A stretch of 64,000 bases of DNA from Pseudeuparius sepicola (Eukaryota > Arthropoda > Insecta > Coleoptera > Anthribidae), in NCBI GenBank assembly GCA_963920635.1, contig OY987304.1, positions 37,200,365 through 37,264,364 of the forward strand. The letters run 5' to 3'. A program made the translations under genes and the position numbers. Below, one piece after another: positions 35,471-47,660 of this stretch. How positions within the stretch are numbered: position 1 is the first letter of the stretch; each line of letters starts with the position of its first letter. The notes below the pieces were generated by a model. The model saw only the letters and a program-made list of their open reading frames with translations, ran no database searches and had not been told where the DNA came from.

Positions 35471-36568
35471 TTCAATACTCGCAAGATAGCACCCAGGCGT
35501 CATTTTATGCAAATCGCAATAATTATTGCAGTGGTTGTCAAAGAGTACCTAGCTCCTGAACAAAACATTCAAAAATTAAAAAGGGGCTTAATTTATAGAT
35601 ACATGGTGGAAAGATACTATACATACAGTGTGTTAATTTAAAAACTAGTCACACTTAATATTTTGGTAATGAAAATAAATTCAAAAATCTCTGATACCCG
35701 TCGGATTTTATTGGAAAGGGGTTCTCTATTAGTCATTACGTAATGAAAATTTAATTCCATATTTATGAGGTAAAAATTTGGAAAGTGGGGAATGAACTAG
35801 ATGTTGTTTTTATAACTTGAAGGGATTTAGACAAATTTACCACTGAAGTAGTAAAAATTATTAAGCAATAATTTAGTCTATACTTTGGCCATAATGAGAA
35901 ACAGCAGTTTTCTCTTTCTATTACTACGATGTAGATTATATATATTATATACCTAAACGGCCGATATAAGTTGAACTGCTTTTGTCCTGTAATATTATTA
36001 AAGGTGTTTGGATTTTGTTGTCTGCGCAAAAATTTCCTTGCCCTGAAAATATTTCTGTATTATTATATAGATGTAATACTTCGAAAAACTTGCGCGCCTC
36101 CTGAATATTCTGTATTATTATTTTTCTTTATTTGCTCTCCACATTTTTAAATATGTTTATTAAAAAATTTTAAACAGGACAAGAAAAATTCTAAGTTAGT
36201 TCGATGTGTCAAAGTGTGACTTTTTCATATTTTGGAAAATAAGTCAAGAAAGTTAACTATTTTGATTTGAAGGTGGAAGACATCGTTGTTTATTTGATAG
36301 CAAGTAAAATCTGAAGTGTGAAATTCCATTTTGCGTATTTTTAGACTATATGAAGTAATAATTTGTTAAATCAGCAAAAAAGTAACAACGAATTTTGACC
36401 ATGTTGGTATATTTTTAAAGTATAACGCGACCAACAAGTTTGAATAAGATTTTTTTTGGTAAAAAGTAGTAAGATCATTCCTTTCGTTAGCATGCGTATT
36501 TTACAATGTTTTTAGTTGACAACATTGCCAGGTAAACACAAGATTAAGCAACTTACATTACATTTATA
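35471..36568. other. No gene recognised
   Basis: AT-rich. A single transposon-end sequence (TACAGTGTGTTAATTT) lies near 35626 without a mirror partner, followed by sequence similar to the 49182-50044 arms (ACACTTAATATTTT, CCCGTCGGATTTT), so it is probably a one-arm fragment of that family. Confidence 0.5.
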
Positions 36569-36570
36569 TA

Positions 36571-37557
36571 CAGTGTGTCTGGTTTTTCATGAAAATCTAA
36601 GTAGGCTGGGGAAATTAAACTAGGATTTTTTTTTATAGACATGTCCCTGAAAGGTCATCATTTGCAATGGTTTGGCATTGCCGCGAAAACCTGGCCTACT
36701 GCGATTTTTTAAAGGGGTGCGTTTTTCAAAAAACCGTATTAGGCATTTTTTATTTAAAATCTGACACCATAGCGTTGATGAGGACACACCAAAACCCCAA
36801 CATGCCAAATTTGAACAAAAAATATGCAGGGAGTTCCATTCTGAAAGTTGTCAAAGTTGAGCAAAATAGGAATTTTAAATGCATCTGGCAAGTCAAGTGT
36901 GTCACGGAATTTTTATAAAACTTTTTACGGGTAAAAATGCTCTGTCATTAACAAAATATATTAATAAACACAAAAGTAATTCATTTTTCTTCAAAATGCC
37001 AACCAACAAATAAAAACAATTTAAATTATTGGACCTTTCACTATATAAGACGATACATTTTTGGTGTGTTTCCTGTTGTGACACACCAGCTACTTTAACT
37101 CATATGGACTTACTGACTGGCAGAATTCTGTATTTTCTAGACTTACTTCGTTTATAATGCCTGGGATGGTTTTGATATACTCGATTTTTAACTCTATAAA
37201 GTTTCCAAAATTCAGCATTTTGAGTTGGCACAGAGAACAACACTTTGCATATTTTTTATTGGATCTTTGCACATCAACAATGTAAAATGTAAGTAGTCAT
37301 CTGCATCATTCAACTGATTCGAAGTAATTCCATGGCTCACTGGACTCGCAGATGCCTTTAAAATCCCTATTTTACTCAATTTTGACACCTTGCAGAATGG
37401 AACTCCCTGTATATTTTTTGTTCAAATTTGGTACGTTTTTTTTGGTGTGTCCTGATTAACTCTGTGGTGTCAGATTTTAATGAAAAAAGTGCCTAATATG
37501 GTTTTTCGAAAAATGCACCCCTTTAAAAAATCTCAGTAGGCCAGGCTGTCCCGACAA
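36571..37557. mobile_element. Palindromic foldback element with truncated right end
   Basis: It starts CAGTGTGTCTGGTTTTTCAT after TA. AAAACCGTATTAGGC lies at 36730, about 159 bp in, and its mirror near 37490-37505. The right arm stops near 37557, about 110 bp short of a terminus. The middle is shared with the 19302 and 33446 elements (for example AAAATCTGACACCATAG and GGGAGTTCCATTCTG). Its outer arms are of a different type. Confidence 0.85.
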
Positions 37558-37891
37558 TATTAAACCAACCAATACATTATAGAAAATAATGCTAAATCAA
37601 AATAGCAAATAACTGCTCATACTTGCTTACCTAACAAAACAAGTTACACCTCAATTTTTAATTTTCAGGTTGTTTTCAATGCCCACGTTTTATTTTCATG
37701 GTACACGCACTGCAAAATATTCTGCTTAAAACAGATTTGGGAATATTTTCCTTCATGGTAATTTTTATAAGCAATTTTGGCCTTCTTTAAGCTATTACTT
37801 TCAAGCCAGAAAAACTAGTCCTTTGGACTTTACAGTATTTATTAGGTTACCTACTTGTATAAACCCAAAAAGGACCAAAAACCTATAGGTA
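37558..37891. other. No gene recognised
   Basis: Short AT-rich spacer between two foldback elements. Confidence 0.5.
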
Positions 37892-37893
37892 TA

Positions 37894-39231
37894 CAGGGTA
37901 AGTCAGAATGTATAGTAAATACTGTAAAGGGGTGTTCGGCAGGTGGTTTTCATTTAAAATTTTTCGATTTGGGCTTTCCTTGCCAAGTTATTCGGGTCTA
38001 CAAGGTGACCCAAAAGTATTTTTTTTATTTATATCTCAATAACGGCGCTAGTTAAAAATTTGAAAATCGGTATGTGTTATTTACTTACTGGAAGACGCCT
38101 TAGGGTAGTTTATTCATTTACACAGTGCTATAAAAAATTGTAAAAACTAACAACCCCTATTAATATTTTCTAAAATTTATTTGTCACTTTGACGTGACAT
38201 GATCTTTGAGAAAGGAGGAAGATATATTCTCCGAAAGCTCAGGAAACAAATTTGTTGAAGATATTTTTTGAGTTACAAGTTCAAAGTTTAGTTCATTTAC
38301 TGTTAAGAATTTATTAATTTTCCAGGCAACTTGAAAAAGTTATCTTTTAACCAGTTTGGTGGCGAAAAACCCAATTAAAATTCAATGAACCCCTATTAAT
38401 TTTTTTGCTCAAACTTTTTTGAGGTTATCTTTTTGGTCTTCTAGGTCCATCATTTCACTGTAGCTTTTCATTTTGCAACAAAAGTGTACTCTTGTTTCAT
38501 AACGATAAAATGAACCGTTTGCGTTGAAATTGACAAAACGTGCCCGAAAACATCTGTTGACTTCAACATTCGAAACATACATTTTTGACCTACCGCTTTG
38601 AAACGTTACAGATCGACTGTATATTCAAAATAAGGAAAAAAAATACCAATTGGACATTGGTCAAAACAGCATTGGTTTTCTTGAAATAGGGTGTTCAAAT
38701 TTTGTTAAATTCAATCCTTTCCATTTTGAAAGCTGATAAGTTTTGGTACATTGTTCATAAGAATTTTTTTCTCAGTTTAAATGGTACAGTCGATGTGTAA
38801 CGTTTAAAAGCGGTTAAGTAAAAATTTTATGTTTCGAGTGTTGAAGTTAACAGGTGTTCACTTTTGTTGCAAAATGAAAAGATACACTGAAATGATGGAC
38901 ATGCAAGACCAAAAAGATAAATTCAAAAAAGGTTGAGCAAAAAAAGTAATAGGGGTTGTTAGTTTTTACCCTTTTTTAGGGCACTGTGTACCTAAATGAA
39001 TAAACAACCCTAAGGCGTCTTCCAGTAAGTAGCTAACATATATCAAATTTCAAATTTTTAAGTAGCGCCGTTATTCAGATATAAATAAAAAAATACTTTT
39101 GGGTCACCTTGTAGACCAGAATAACTTGGCAAGGAAAGCCCAAATCGAAAAATTTTATATGAAAGACCCCCCTTAGAACCACCTGCCGAACGCCCCCTTA
39201 AAGTATTTACTATACATTCTGACTCACCCTG
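37894..39231. mobile_element. Palindromic foldback element, 1.34 kb (CAGGGTAAGTCAG ends)
   Basis: TA borders both ends (37892-37893 and 39232-39233). The ends are CAGGGTAAGTCAGAATG and CATTCTGACTCACCCTG. The arms of about 600 bp mirror each other, for example TTTTGCAACAAAAGTGTACT (about 38470) against its mirror near 38855. Some inner left-arm sequence (38160-38390) has no mirror, indicating an insertion there or loss from the right arm. A fragment of the inner region recurs at 42050-42370. Non-coding. Confidence 0.9.
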
Positions 39232-39233
39232 TA

Positions 39234-41016
39234 TAACAGGTTGAATGTAGAGATTAAAAAATTACTTAACATAATATCCAACCTATTTTTGACCTAACCT
39301 CAAGGAGAAATATCGAGACAACACTATTTTAACTGTGTAAGGGCATGTAGATTGTAGAAACCTAAAAAGAAGTAAATATTGACCAAAAATTGGTGGTAAA
39401 ATTTTCCTTGCCTTCAAATCCTGGTTTTTGGGTAATATTAAACCGAATTATGACCAAATAAAGTTCCATAAAAGTTGATCGTATATGAAGCTTGTTAAAG
39501 AAATTAGTAATAATTTTATATAATAAAAACTTTTTTTTTTCGATTTTTCGCACTTTAAACAGTTTGCTAAAGAAAAAAATTGGTAATATCTTACCTTCAT
39601 TCTTAACTATCTTATTCTTAATTCTCACCATTGCTAACCTTGACTAGGCCTGTTTATTGGGATACTTTCCGCAAAATTTCGTTTGCATGTATTTGCATCT
39701 TTGCTATGAACCATACAGTTCGATAGTGACTTTTAACGATCCCGTTTGACTGTAGGTGATTGGCGCAAATTTTTAAAGACGATCTGCGCGCCCCTGACCC
39801 AAGACAGATGGGCCAAAAAAAGAATGCGCCCTCAAAGTGAAAGGGTGGAAGCGTTGATCCACCACGAGCAGTCAGCATTTGGCTTCCTATGATAAATTGA
39901 GATAAAGCGAGTTATAATTGTTTCTCGTTTTCCCCCAAACGATTTCTCGAGTCAGGGATCCCGGGACAGGTAATTTTTGCTATTTTGCGGGGTGACAACA
40001 TATTATTTAGAGAATCTGAGAGGACGTGTCCCCCACAAATTGATAGATATATGACCCGTGTCATCGTCATCATTATTTAGAAACTAAAGAATGGTGCGAT
40101 AGTTCACCAAGCTCGAGAAAAATGTCCTAATATAATAATGATGTTTTATTTCCATCAATATCATGCAGTCAGTTGTGAATTTCAATAATTTAGTAGATAA
40201 TAATAAGTTTGATTATCCAATGAATAATATTTTTTCGCTGTATTCATCTTTTGAAGCTGAATGATTCACTCCTTTCCAACCAATGATTCCCAAAAATAGG
40301 TTAAAACAAGTCATAAAAATTAAATATGTTTCCAACTTCATTCCAGTGCCATCTTTCGCGAGTTTGTACCAAAGATTTAACAGTGTTATTAAGAAATCTT
40401 TATTTCTTGTTTTCGTAAGTATAGTTAAATGTCACACTTCGCATTTCATAAATTCTGGAAAGCGCCTGAAATTCCTTGGGTATATATTTTCGAGATGATA
40501 AATAACCAGGTTGCACTGTGATATAATTTATGCCGTTGGAAGTACAACTGCTGTTTCGCATAGATTACGTGGTGCGAGAGGTATTTTTGCAGCTTGCATT
40601 TTTCCTAGGAAAATTCCTGGTAGAAAATAATAACACACAAAATTTGGATTTAATTTTGCTGCAAGACAGCCGGAAGCGTTCCGCGGCCTTGTCGTAAAAA
40701 CCTATAAACACTTTCAAGCTGTATTTAGGAAACGTTTTCTACTATTTGCTTATACAGGGGGAAAATTTGCAGGGGCTAGATTTCCAAAATTAGAAAAGAT
40801 GTAAAAAAACTCGGTGACTCGCCCCCTTCAACCCCCTCACCCCTAGCTACCCCAACTTTAAATTCTTAAGGAGAAATCCCCAATATGTGCTCTTTCAATA
40901 AGCGGTTCTCCTATATCTACTTGTTACTTTCTGTCTGCCCTTTCCTAGATAAAGTACCCTATACACTATACACTCCTACCTATTATTATAGAAGTTCCTA
41001 TTCTATTCTGTCCTTA
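39234..41016. other. No gene recognised
   Basis: AT-rich until about 39780, then alternating with GC-balanced patches (39780-39980 and 40530-40720). Frames at 39362-39631, 39654-39878 and 40283-40498 match nothing known. Confidence 0.5.
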
Positions 41017-41268
41017 GACACGAAACGATGCGGTATCGTCCCATTGAAGCCCATCCACCAACCATTAGCATGTATAATGCAAGGGCAAACGGCCCCAGGA
41101 AGATTGCTAATTAAAACCTGCAATCTGCCTGCCCCTCCGGGTCTCCAGTTTATCGGCGTGTACACACACAGGGCCCGGACAGATTTGCATAAGACTGACA
41201 CGGCGACGCAGGGCCGTTTACGGCTAATTTTTCGCTCAGCTGGTTCGAGGAGATCAAAGCGGGCAGAT
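41017..41268. promoter_or_regulatory. Putative conserved noncoding element, copy A (paired with 43517-43775)
   Basis: This 252-bp GC-balanced segment aligns with 43517-43775 in the same orientation. Shared blocks are CCATTAGCATGT (41072), a 29-nt perfect match at 41098-41126 that contains TTGCTAATTAAAACCTGC, the octamer ATTTGCAT (41183-41190), TTTTTCGCTCA (about 41228) and ATCAAAGCGG (about 41252). TAATTA and ATTTGCAT are the standard cores of homeodomain and POU sites. A 143-codon frame overlaps (40885-41316), but the partner copy has stops and frame-changing indels in the equivalent frame, so coding is unlikely. GC-balanced DNA continues to about 41600. Enhancer function is inference. Confidence 0.6.
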
Positions 41269-42049
41269 GGCAAATATTTTAGCAGATCTATAGATTCATC
41301 GCTTTGTTGTTTATAAGGGTGATTCCCAGGACTTAGACTTTCTACAAAGTCGTTGTTTACGACAACGCTGCATTGCGTAGGTGAGCTCTAGACGGAAAGT
41401 CGGACTGCTGCTGGTATTTTGGTGTAGAGCAAGACCAGCTATGATATCGTATGGCGAATGCGCCGGTGATGTGTATAATATTCCTTACCGATTGGCAATA
41501 TACGACTGACAAATAATAATTCCCAGCGCGAGGTGTCGCTAGCATTTGCCCCCTATTACGAGGATTGGGAATTAACTCGAGGCGTGTAGGAAAACTGTAC
41601 AAAACAACTTTCCATAGTTTAGTACTCCATCATGGAGTACAGCTTATGTCCGTTAGAAGGCATTCGGCTGAGGCTGAGAGTTTAGCATAAATTAATCTGT
41701 CTTTGCGGTTTTGTAATGTATTGGGGGCATCTTGCGACCAATAGCGAAACTATAACGGGGGAAATTAAACTTCAGGCCATCATCCGTAGAGGGCCGTATG
41801 TATCGAGTGAAGAACTTTTGCATTAGAGTAGTAGCATAGTGATGATTACTAGCATTCTAATAAATACACATGGAGCTTACAGCTTAGTCGCTTGAATGTA
41901 TAGCTGTCGGATATATTCTCAATACTATAATCACTGGTAAATTGCCTATCGAGAAGTCCGTAAAGAGGTTTTTGGATCGTGGTTTTACACGCTACATTCT
42001 CAGGGTTCTCGTTTTGGTCTTGTTGGGTTATTATTTAAGTACATCTTTA
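41269..42049. other. GC-balanced flank of copy A, no gene recognised
   Basis: The stretch 41340-41600 remains GC-balanced and may belong to the same conserved block. No coding sequence is supported. Confidence 0.4.
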
Positions 42050-42370
42050 GTACATCATTCTGAAACAAAAGGATACTCCTTTTTTATAGCAACAAATTCA
42101 ACCGTTTGAGTTGAAATTAGCAAAATCCGACTCAAAATACCTGTTAACTATAAAATTCAAAAAATAAAATTAGCGCCTACCTCTTTCAAATTTTGCATCA
42201 GATTAATCGTTCGATTTAAGGTGAGAAAAACAATCTCAACGAAAAATGTACAAAACTTGATAGCTTTCAAAAGGGAACGGATTGAAGTCAACAAAATTTG
42301 GACATCTTATTTCCAGCAAACCAATGGTGTTTTGCCCAACGCCCATTTGGTATCTTTTTCTTCAGAATGA
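42050..42370. repeat. Fragment of the 37894-39231 foldback family
   Basis: It shares, in order, an ACAAAAGGATACTC-like block, TTGAAATT-GCAAAA, ACCTGTTAACT, AAAAATGTACAAAACTTGA, and ATTGGTCAAAACAGCATTGG-like sequence with the core of that element, at clearly lower identity. Termini are absent. Confidence 0.65.
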
Positions 42371-43516
42371 ATGAAGAAAAAAATAAATTAAAACAAAACG
42401 TTTTTTGATATGCATGGAACATGATGACTACATTATTGTCATTGACAATGAATAAAACCTACCAGAGTGAAGTTCACAACGAATTCCAGAGACGAATTTT
42501 CACCATTTCGAGCAAGCGGAAAATGTGAACATAGCAACGATTGCAGCGACGACTTTAGAAACCTGCTTGAAACTAACTAGATAACATTGTGTTTTAAGAC
42601 ATCAAGAAGCGATTTAATGGCTGATTAAAAAATGCGGTTTGTAACAATTATTAGTGGTAATGGCAGGTGTGCTTATAACACATTTTCTTGGAGATGAAAG
42701 GTCCAACGGATTTATTGCATTTTGAGAACAAATACTAGAGGTCTCTAGCATCATTATTTGATTGTTCAGAATTTCTGCGATGTTTTGGTACCGGGGGACT
42801 GCCTGCGCCACAATTCGGTGAAGGCACAAAGTCCACAGGATTGTTTTGTCACAATATAAAAAAAATATATGCAGAACATTTCGTTCGTACATTCTGAAGA
42901 ATTTCTTTAAAACTGCGAACTCAGGAACAACTTAAAAAACAAGAGTAAGATGGCACTAAAACGATAACAGGTAGGTACCAACGATAAGCACAGTCAAGCT
43001 TGCATTTTACCTCAACACAAAACTACATGACATGTCCATCTGCATTAGCAGATTGTAAACGGAATGTAGGTACGGCAAATCAGCAACATTCAACATTGGT
43101 GAGTCTAGCGACAATATGTATATCTACAATAATCCATACTAGGGACAATTATTTCAAAAATAAATATAATTTTTATGAAAACATAACATATAAACTTGTT
43201 CTCCCTCAAAAAAAAAATACTTGCACTACTATTAATCTATTACTATTAACCTATTAATACTAGAAAGCACCCAATTTCATCACGAACTCCCTATTTTCTA
43301 GGAAACAATTACTACAAAGCCAAGAAAAATCCATGCGGTAACAGAGTAAACGAATTCCCAAAGCTACGAGGATTCATTAGACGATAGAACAAAATGTCTT
43401 CAAACAAGTAAGATTACCGACATGGTATTGTTAATAAACTAATCTAAAGTTTCTACTCTTTTATTTACTTCAGCCCCTAGACAACTATAGCTAATGTCAT
43501 TATATTCAATTTTCTC
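42371..43516. other. No gene recognised
   Basis: The longest frame (92 codons, 42614-42892 minus) does not resemble a known protein. The stretch 42440-42560 is GC-balanced. It separates the two copies of the putative conserved element. Confidence 0.45.
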
Positions 43517-43775
43517 GACACGAAATGAAACGGTATCACCCCATTCACCCCCGTCCACCAGCCATTAGCATGTTTAATGCAAGAGCGAACGGCCTAGGGA
43601 AGATTGCTAATTAAAACCTGCAATCTCCCTTGGTTCCGTTAATTTGACTGAGTATAGACACATAGGGTCTGAGCAGATTTGCATAGTCGTGGCAGCGACG
43701 CAGAGCTGTCTATTTGTAATTATTATGCTGATAGTTTTTCGCTCAACTGCATCGGGAAAATCAAAGCGGACAGAA
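43517..43775. promoter_or_regulatory. Putative conserved noncoding element, copy B (paired with 41017-41268)
   Basis: Diverged same-strand duplicate of copy A, 2.5 kb downstream. CCATTAGCATGT lies at 43562, the 29-nt identical block at 43598-43626, the octamer ATTTGCAT at 43677-43684, and TTTTTCGCTCA near 43734. The region between the identical block and the octamer is much more diverged. In-frame stops argue against coding. Strong retention of short motif blocks in diverged DNA suggests selection on binding sites. Confidence 0.6.
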
Positions 43776-44399
43776 AATGGCACCAAGTTTACCCGATCTA
43801 TTCCGCCAATCACGATACGAGACCACGACAATTATTGCTTTTTAAAAACAATTTATTGAGAACGGAGTACAGTACTGACTGAACAATGTGTTTTACATCT
43901 TTTATGACTTTAGTGTTAGCTATGCAAAATCATATTTCGCTTAAGTTTCTGGAATTTCTTCCTCTCGGGACGTAACTCCTCCAACTCTTAATAAAATCAA
44001 GAACAGGGTGCGAAGTAATTATGATTTAATTAGATTTTATTAAAGATGAAAACTATAGTTTTTGTTTGATACTTTGATAAGCATTTAATTTTAAAGTTGC
44101 TATTCACAATTCACTTCCATTTCTAACACAAAGGTTTCATTTAAGGGTAGTTTTTGTTCACAGGATAGCTATAATAATAGTCTTTTTGGAAACGACAATT
44201 AGGTAACAATTGATTGTTTTGCATCTTGTTTACTCAGAGTTCTGGAACTTCTGCAGAAATTTGGTGACACGACGTGGAATTTTTGACAAAATTCTGGCTG
44301 TTCATTGCAGAGGTATTCTTCAGTAGTAATTTCCTGACATATCCGTTGAGATATCATTGAGGAGAACGTATTATCTTTATTAAATAAGGATTATTAGTT
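43776..44399. other. No gene recognised
   Basis: AT-rich flank between copy B and the errantivirus relic. No LTR could be identified here. Confidence 0.5.
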
Positions 44400-44457
44400 T
44401 GAATTTGATAGTAGCAGTCATTTTCTTGAAGCACTAAAGGAATTTATATTATAAAGG

Positions 44458-45260
44458 CTAATTTCCTTTACTGTAACTTTGTATGTTTACTATTTTTTTA
44501 AATAACAATACATGTACAGGTTGTTTCAATTTGTACAAATATTTTTTGATTGATTTTAATTCCATAAATAAATCTGATAAATCTGACAGCTGAACTATTG
44601 AGTTGTGTAAGGTATTTAGTTTTGAAAATGTTATTACAACTTTTTTTTTTCTAAAATGTCGAATATTATTCGATGCTAGTGATATCCGAGAGATTACCAT
44701 ATCTATTAAAATATCTGAAAACTTCTATGGATTCTATAGTGTTTGCTTTAATAAGTTCTTCGTTTTTAATCTATCGCGTAATACTTCTTCGTTATGGCTA
44801 AGTATGTCTGTTGTATATTCTTAAATTAAGTAATAGATCTTTCCAATAGAGTTATTTGTTCTTGTACAAGAGTCTCTAATTTTTGTTCATTTTGTGAAAG
44901 TGTAAATAGAGCTAAATCATATTTTTGTGAGTCTGTTTGATCAAAGTTTCCGGTTGTTGTTAAAGTGCCTAAAGGGTCAAGTATGCCTATTTTCTTTCTT
45001 ATTTTTTTGGGTATATTTTATTAGTTTGTGACATAATTTTGTTTTATAAGACATTAACTAAGTTATAAAAAAATTTTGCAAGTAGATGATTAATACTATA
45101 TTCTTGAGTTCTGAAAACTTGCCGCGACTAGTAGAAAGTTGTTCTATTATTTTTGTTTCAACGAAAGTTTGAATAAATGACCATGTTCATTTATCAGTGG
45201 TTATTTTTGCATTTCCTAATTTTAGAGGTAGAAATCCAGGATTTTCACTAAATTGTGAAA
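44458..45260 (-). pseudogene. Errantivirus env-like fragment
   Basis: Related to insect retroviral envelope proteins, which share ancestry with baculovirus F fusion proteins. On the minus strand near 45005-44975 a basic stretch (KKIRKKIG) is followed by hydrophobic, Gly-containing sequence, then by FDQTDSQKYDLAL and a heptad-like QNEQKLETLVQEQ segment (about 44935-44840). This is the layout expected around a furin-type site and the following helix. Upstream and downstream frames are broken (44458-44700 may be a later part). It is clearly non-functional, and no complete frame exists. Confidence 0.65.
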
Positions 45261-45279
45261 TTTTGGAGTTAAAGCTCCT

Positions 45280-46100
45280 GCTCCGATGACGAGCCTAAAA
45301 CAGGAATTTTTAATTCTTTAATATGAATTACTAAAATTTTATTATTCTTATTTTTAATTCTTACTTTATTATTTTCGAGAATTTCTAAAATTCCGTATAT
45401 AGGGTCCAATGAATTTATTTTCTTTTCTATTTCTATGAATATTAGTTTTGCATGCGGTCTGTCCTACTTTGAATTGATACTGGTCGGGTCCCCGAGGATA
45501 TTTTTGTGGTCTGTAAAATTTTCGGAAACAGTTTCATAAAGGTTTTTAAATTTGTCCATATGGGAACTTAGTAATCCACATAAAACGAATGTTCTATTAG
45601 AATTGAAGGAACACGTAAATTTATAGAAGAATGTTGAAGAATGAATGGAAATATTATTATTGGCAATAATTATTGCCTACATTACTAAATTTGATGCATT
45701 TTCATTTGTCTGTTTTTGCTGAAGTAAACGTACGTGTTCCATTAATAAAGAGGGAAAACGTTCAACATAATACTTCGATTCGTGGTTGGTGATTAGGGGT
45801 AGTAAGTTTGAATTTTGTGGTATTTAGAAGAAGTTCTTTTGCTGCCTGCTTTTAAAATTCTCGTCCAATGAAAAATATTCAATGAATACGTTGCAAACTT
45901 CTATGGCTGTTAGGCTGTTTTGCCTGGGAAAGCTTGTCGTAATTTGGAAAATGCGTCTATCACTGTAAGGAAAGCGTGATTGTCGTATTTGAATAAATCG
46001 GCATGTAAAAGCTGAATAGGTTTTCTGACGGTCTCGGTAAGCAGGGTTGGAACGTATGGTTTATTCCTTGTATGTTTTGCACTTTGACAAAGGTTAAAAT
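45280..46100 (-). pseudogene. Errantivirus integrase fragment
   Basis: On the minus strand, sequence from about 46095 to 45890 encodes a zinc-finger tail and catalytic-core start, with LHADLF (first catalytic Asp) and LTVIDAFSKLRQAF typical of Ty3/gypsy integrases. A stop follows shortly after. Further along, 45475-45290 reads as the C-terminal domain with an ILEILENNKVRIKN segment and a downstream HIKELKIP, where the family has its GPY/F module. Several frame breaks separate the parts. Confidence 0.75.
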
Positions 46101-46889
46101 CATTTATGTAATTAGTGTCATTAGTAGGCGAGTAGTAATTTTTTTAGATGCTCTAAAGTTTATGTTATTCCGCGGTGGGTGCATTTACTTTCGTGTTGAA
46201 ATTTGATAACCATCAGGCGTTCATTTTCTTTAAGAGCGTTTACCATGTTGGTGCAATTTATAAGTTTAAGAGAATTTTTATTAAAATTTGTGATATAATT
46301 TATACTTAATTAAATTCTGCATACATAGAGTCATCGTGCAAATAAATATGATATGTTTTGTCGAAGGTTAAATAGTCTCTTAAAAATTCATAGATGTTTT
46401 TATAGCTTTTTTGACATAAATACATTTAAAACTTTTAAATGTGCAAAATTTTCGTTAGCTACTTCAAATCTATTGTGGGGGTTTCGATAAGCTATTATCT
46501 GTTTATTTTTATTATTTATTGTATCGTTCATTGTGGGAACACTGTCAATTAAACTAGATTGTTTATTAGTTGAATAAGGCATAGCAAGTATAATATCTAC
46601 ACGAATAGATCGTCTTGGAAGATCTGGGTAATTCATTATTTGAAGGACTTGTAAGATTCTAATTTTTGGATTTGGTTTTGGATTTTCTGGAAGGAATGGG
46701 TTTCAAGTCAGCAAAAGTGTCTTCGTCCTGGGTTAAATCATTTTTTGTAAGGTTCGTCAGCTAAATCTTTTAAAAATTGTTCAGGGTCTTGGTTTATTTC
46801 ATCTGGATGATTAACTTCACTTTCATTTTCTATAGCATTAATTTTGATTCTAGGTAAACATTCGTCATTTCTGTTTTGTTTTCCTTTTT

Positions 46890-47145
46890 CTTTGTAAATT
46901 ATGTTATAGTCAAAAATTCTTCTAATTTACTGTTTTGTTCTTTGAAATGGAATAACCAGAAAAGGGGATGGTGGTCAGTATACATTTTGAATTTTCGACC
47001 GAGAAGGTAAGGTCTCAAATATTTGAAAGTCATTAAGACTTCTGGATGCGTATGCAGTTGGTCTGTCGATAGGAACGTCACATTTTGATACCTATAACTG
47101 CACCTGTGGCGTAGTTACTTGTGTCCTATAATAAAAACTTGTCTG
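46890..47145 (-). pseudogene. Errantivirus RNase H fragment
   Basis: The minus strand starts near 47140 with DTSNYATGAVI, the usual first-Asp motif. It continues from 47081 with LMTFKYLRPYLLGRKF and MYTDHHPLFWL, the classic Ty3/gypsy RNase H signature. The frame breaks near 46900. Confidence 0.85.
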
Positions 47146-47149
47146 AGTC

Positions 47150-47660
47150 TATTAATGTGTTCCTGTAGTGAGTTAGTAAATATAACTATATCATCTACTC
47201 GTAGATAAATTAAGCAAAATCCATTTGGAGTCCTCGTAAGACCTTGTCCATTACACGTTGACAGGTCGAACGTGCGTCATCCATTTGAATTCGTAGTGTC
47301 CGTTTTCTGTTGAAAAAGTAGTTTTTGGTACGTCATCTCGGTCAATTTGATGAAAGCCACTACCCAAATCTAATATCGAAAATATTGACTTTTACCTAAT
47401 ATTTGTCTAAAACCTCTGAGATATTGGGCAAGTGATATTTGTCATTGACAGTCCTTTCCTTAAGATGCCTATAGTCTATAACGATTTGCCATTTGCGCTT
47501 TCCAAAAGCGTCAATTTTAATTTGGAACAATCCAAATGGGGCTAGACTATGGGGAAGTTGATCTCTTGATCGAGTAATTTGGGAACGTAACTCGTCTTTG
47601 TCCTTGCTGGGGTTTACCTCTATAGCAATGGCTTCAAACAGGTTCAACCAAATATTTTCG
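47150..47660 (-). pseudogene. Errantivirus reverse transcriptase fragment
   Basis: The minus-strand frame at 47647-47396 contains KRKWQIVIDYRHLKERTV and KYHLPNISEVLDKY, motifs at the RT fingers. In a shifted frame near 47375-47340 comes ILDLGSGFHQID, and near 47205-47180 IYLRVDDIV, the position of the catalytic YVDD box. Frameshifts separate these blocks, so the domain is inactive. Confidence 0.88.

Noticed and set aside
40885..41316. 143-codon frame as a host exon
   Set aside because: The duplicate at 43517-43775 has stops and frame-changing indels in the equivalent frame while noncoding motif blocks are preserved.
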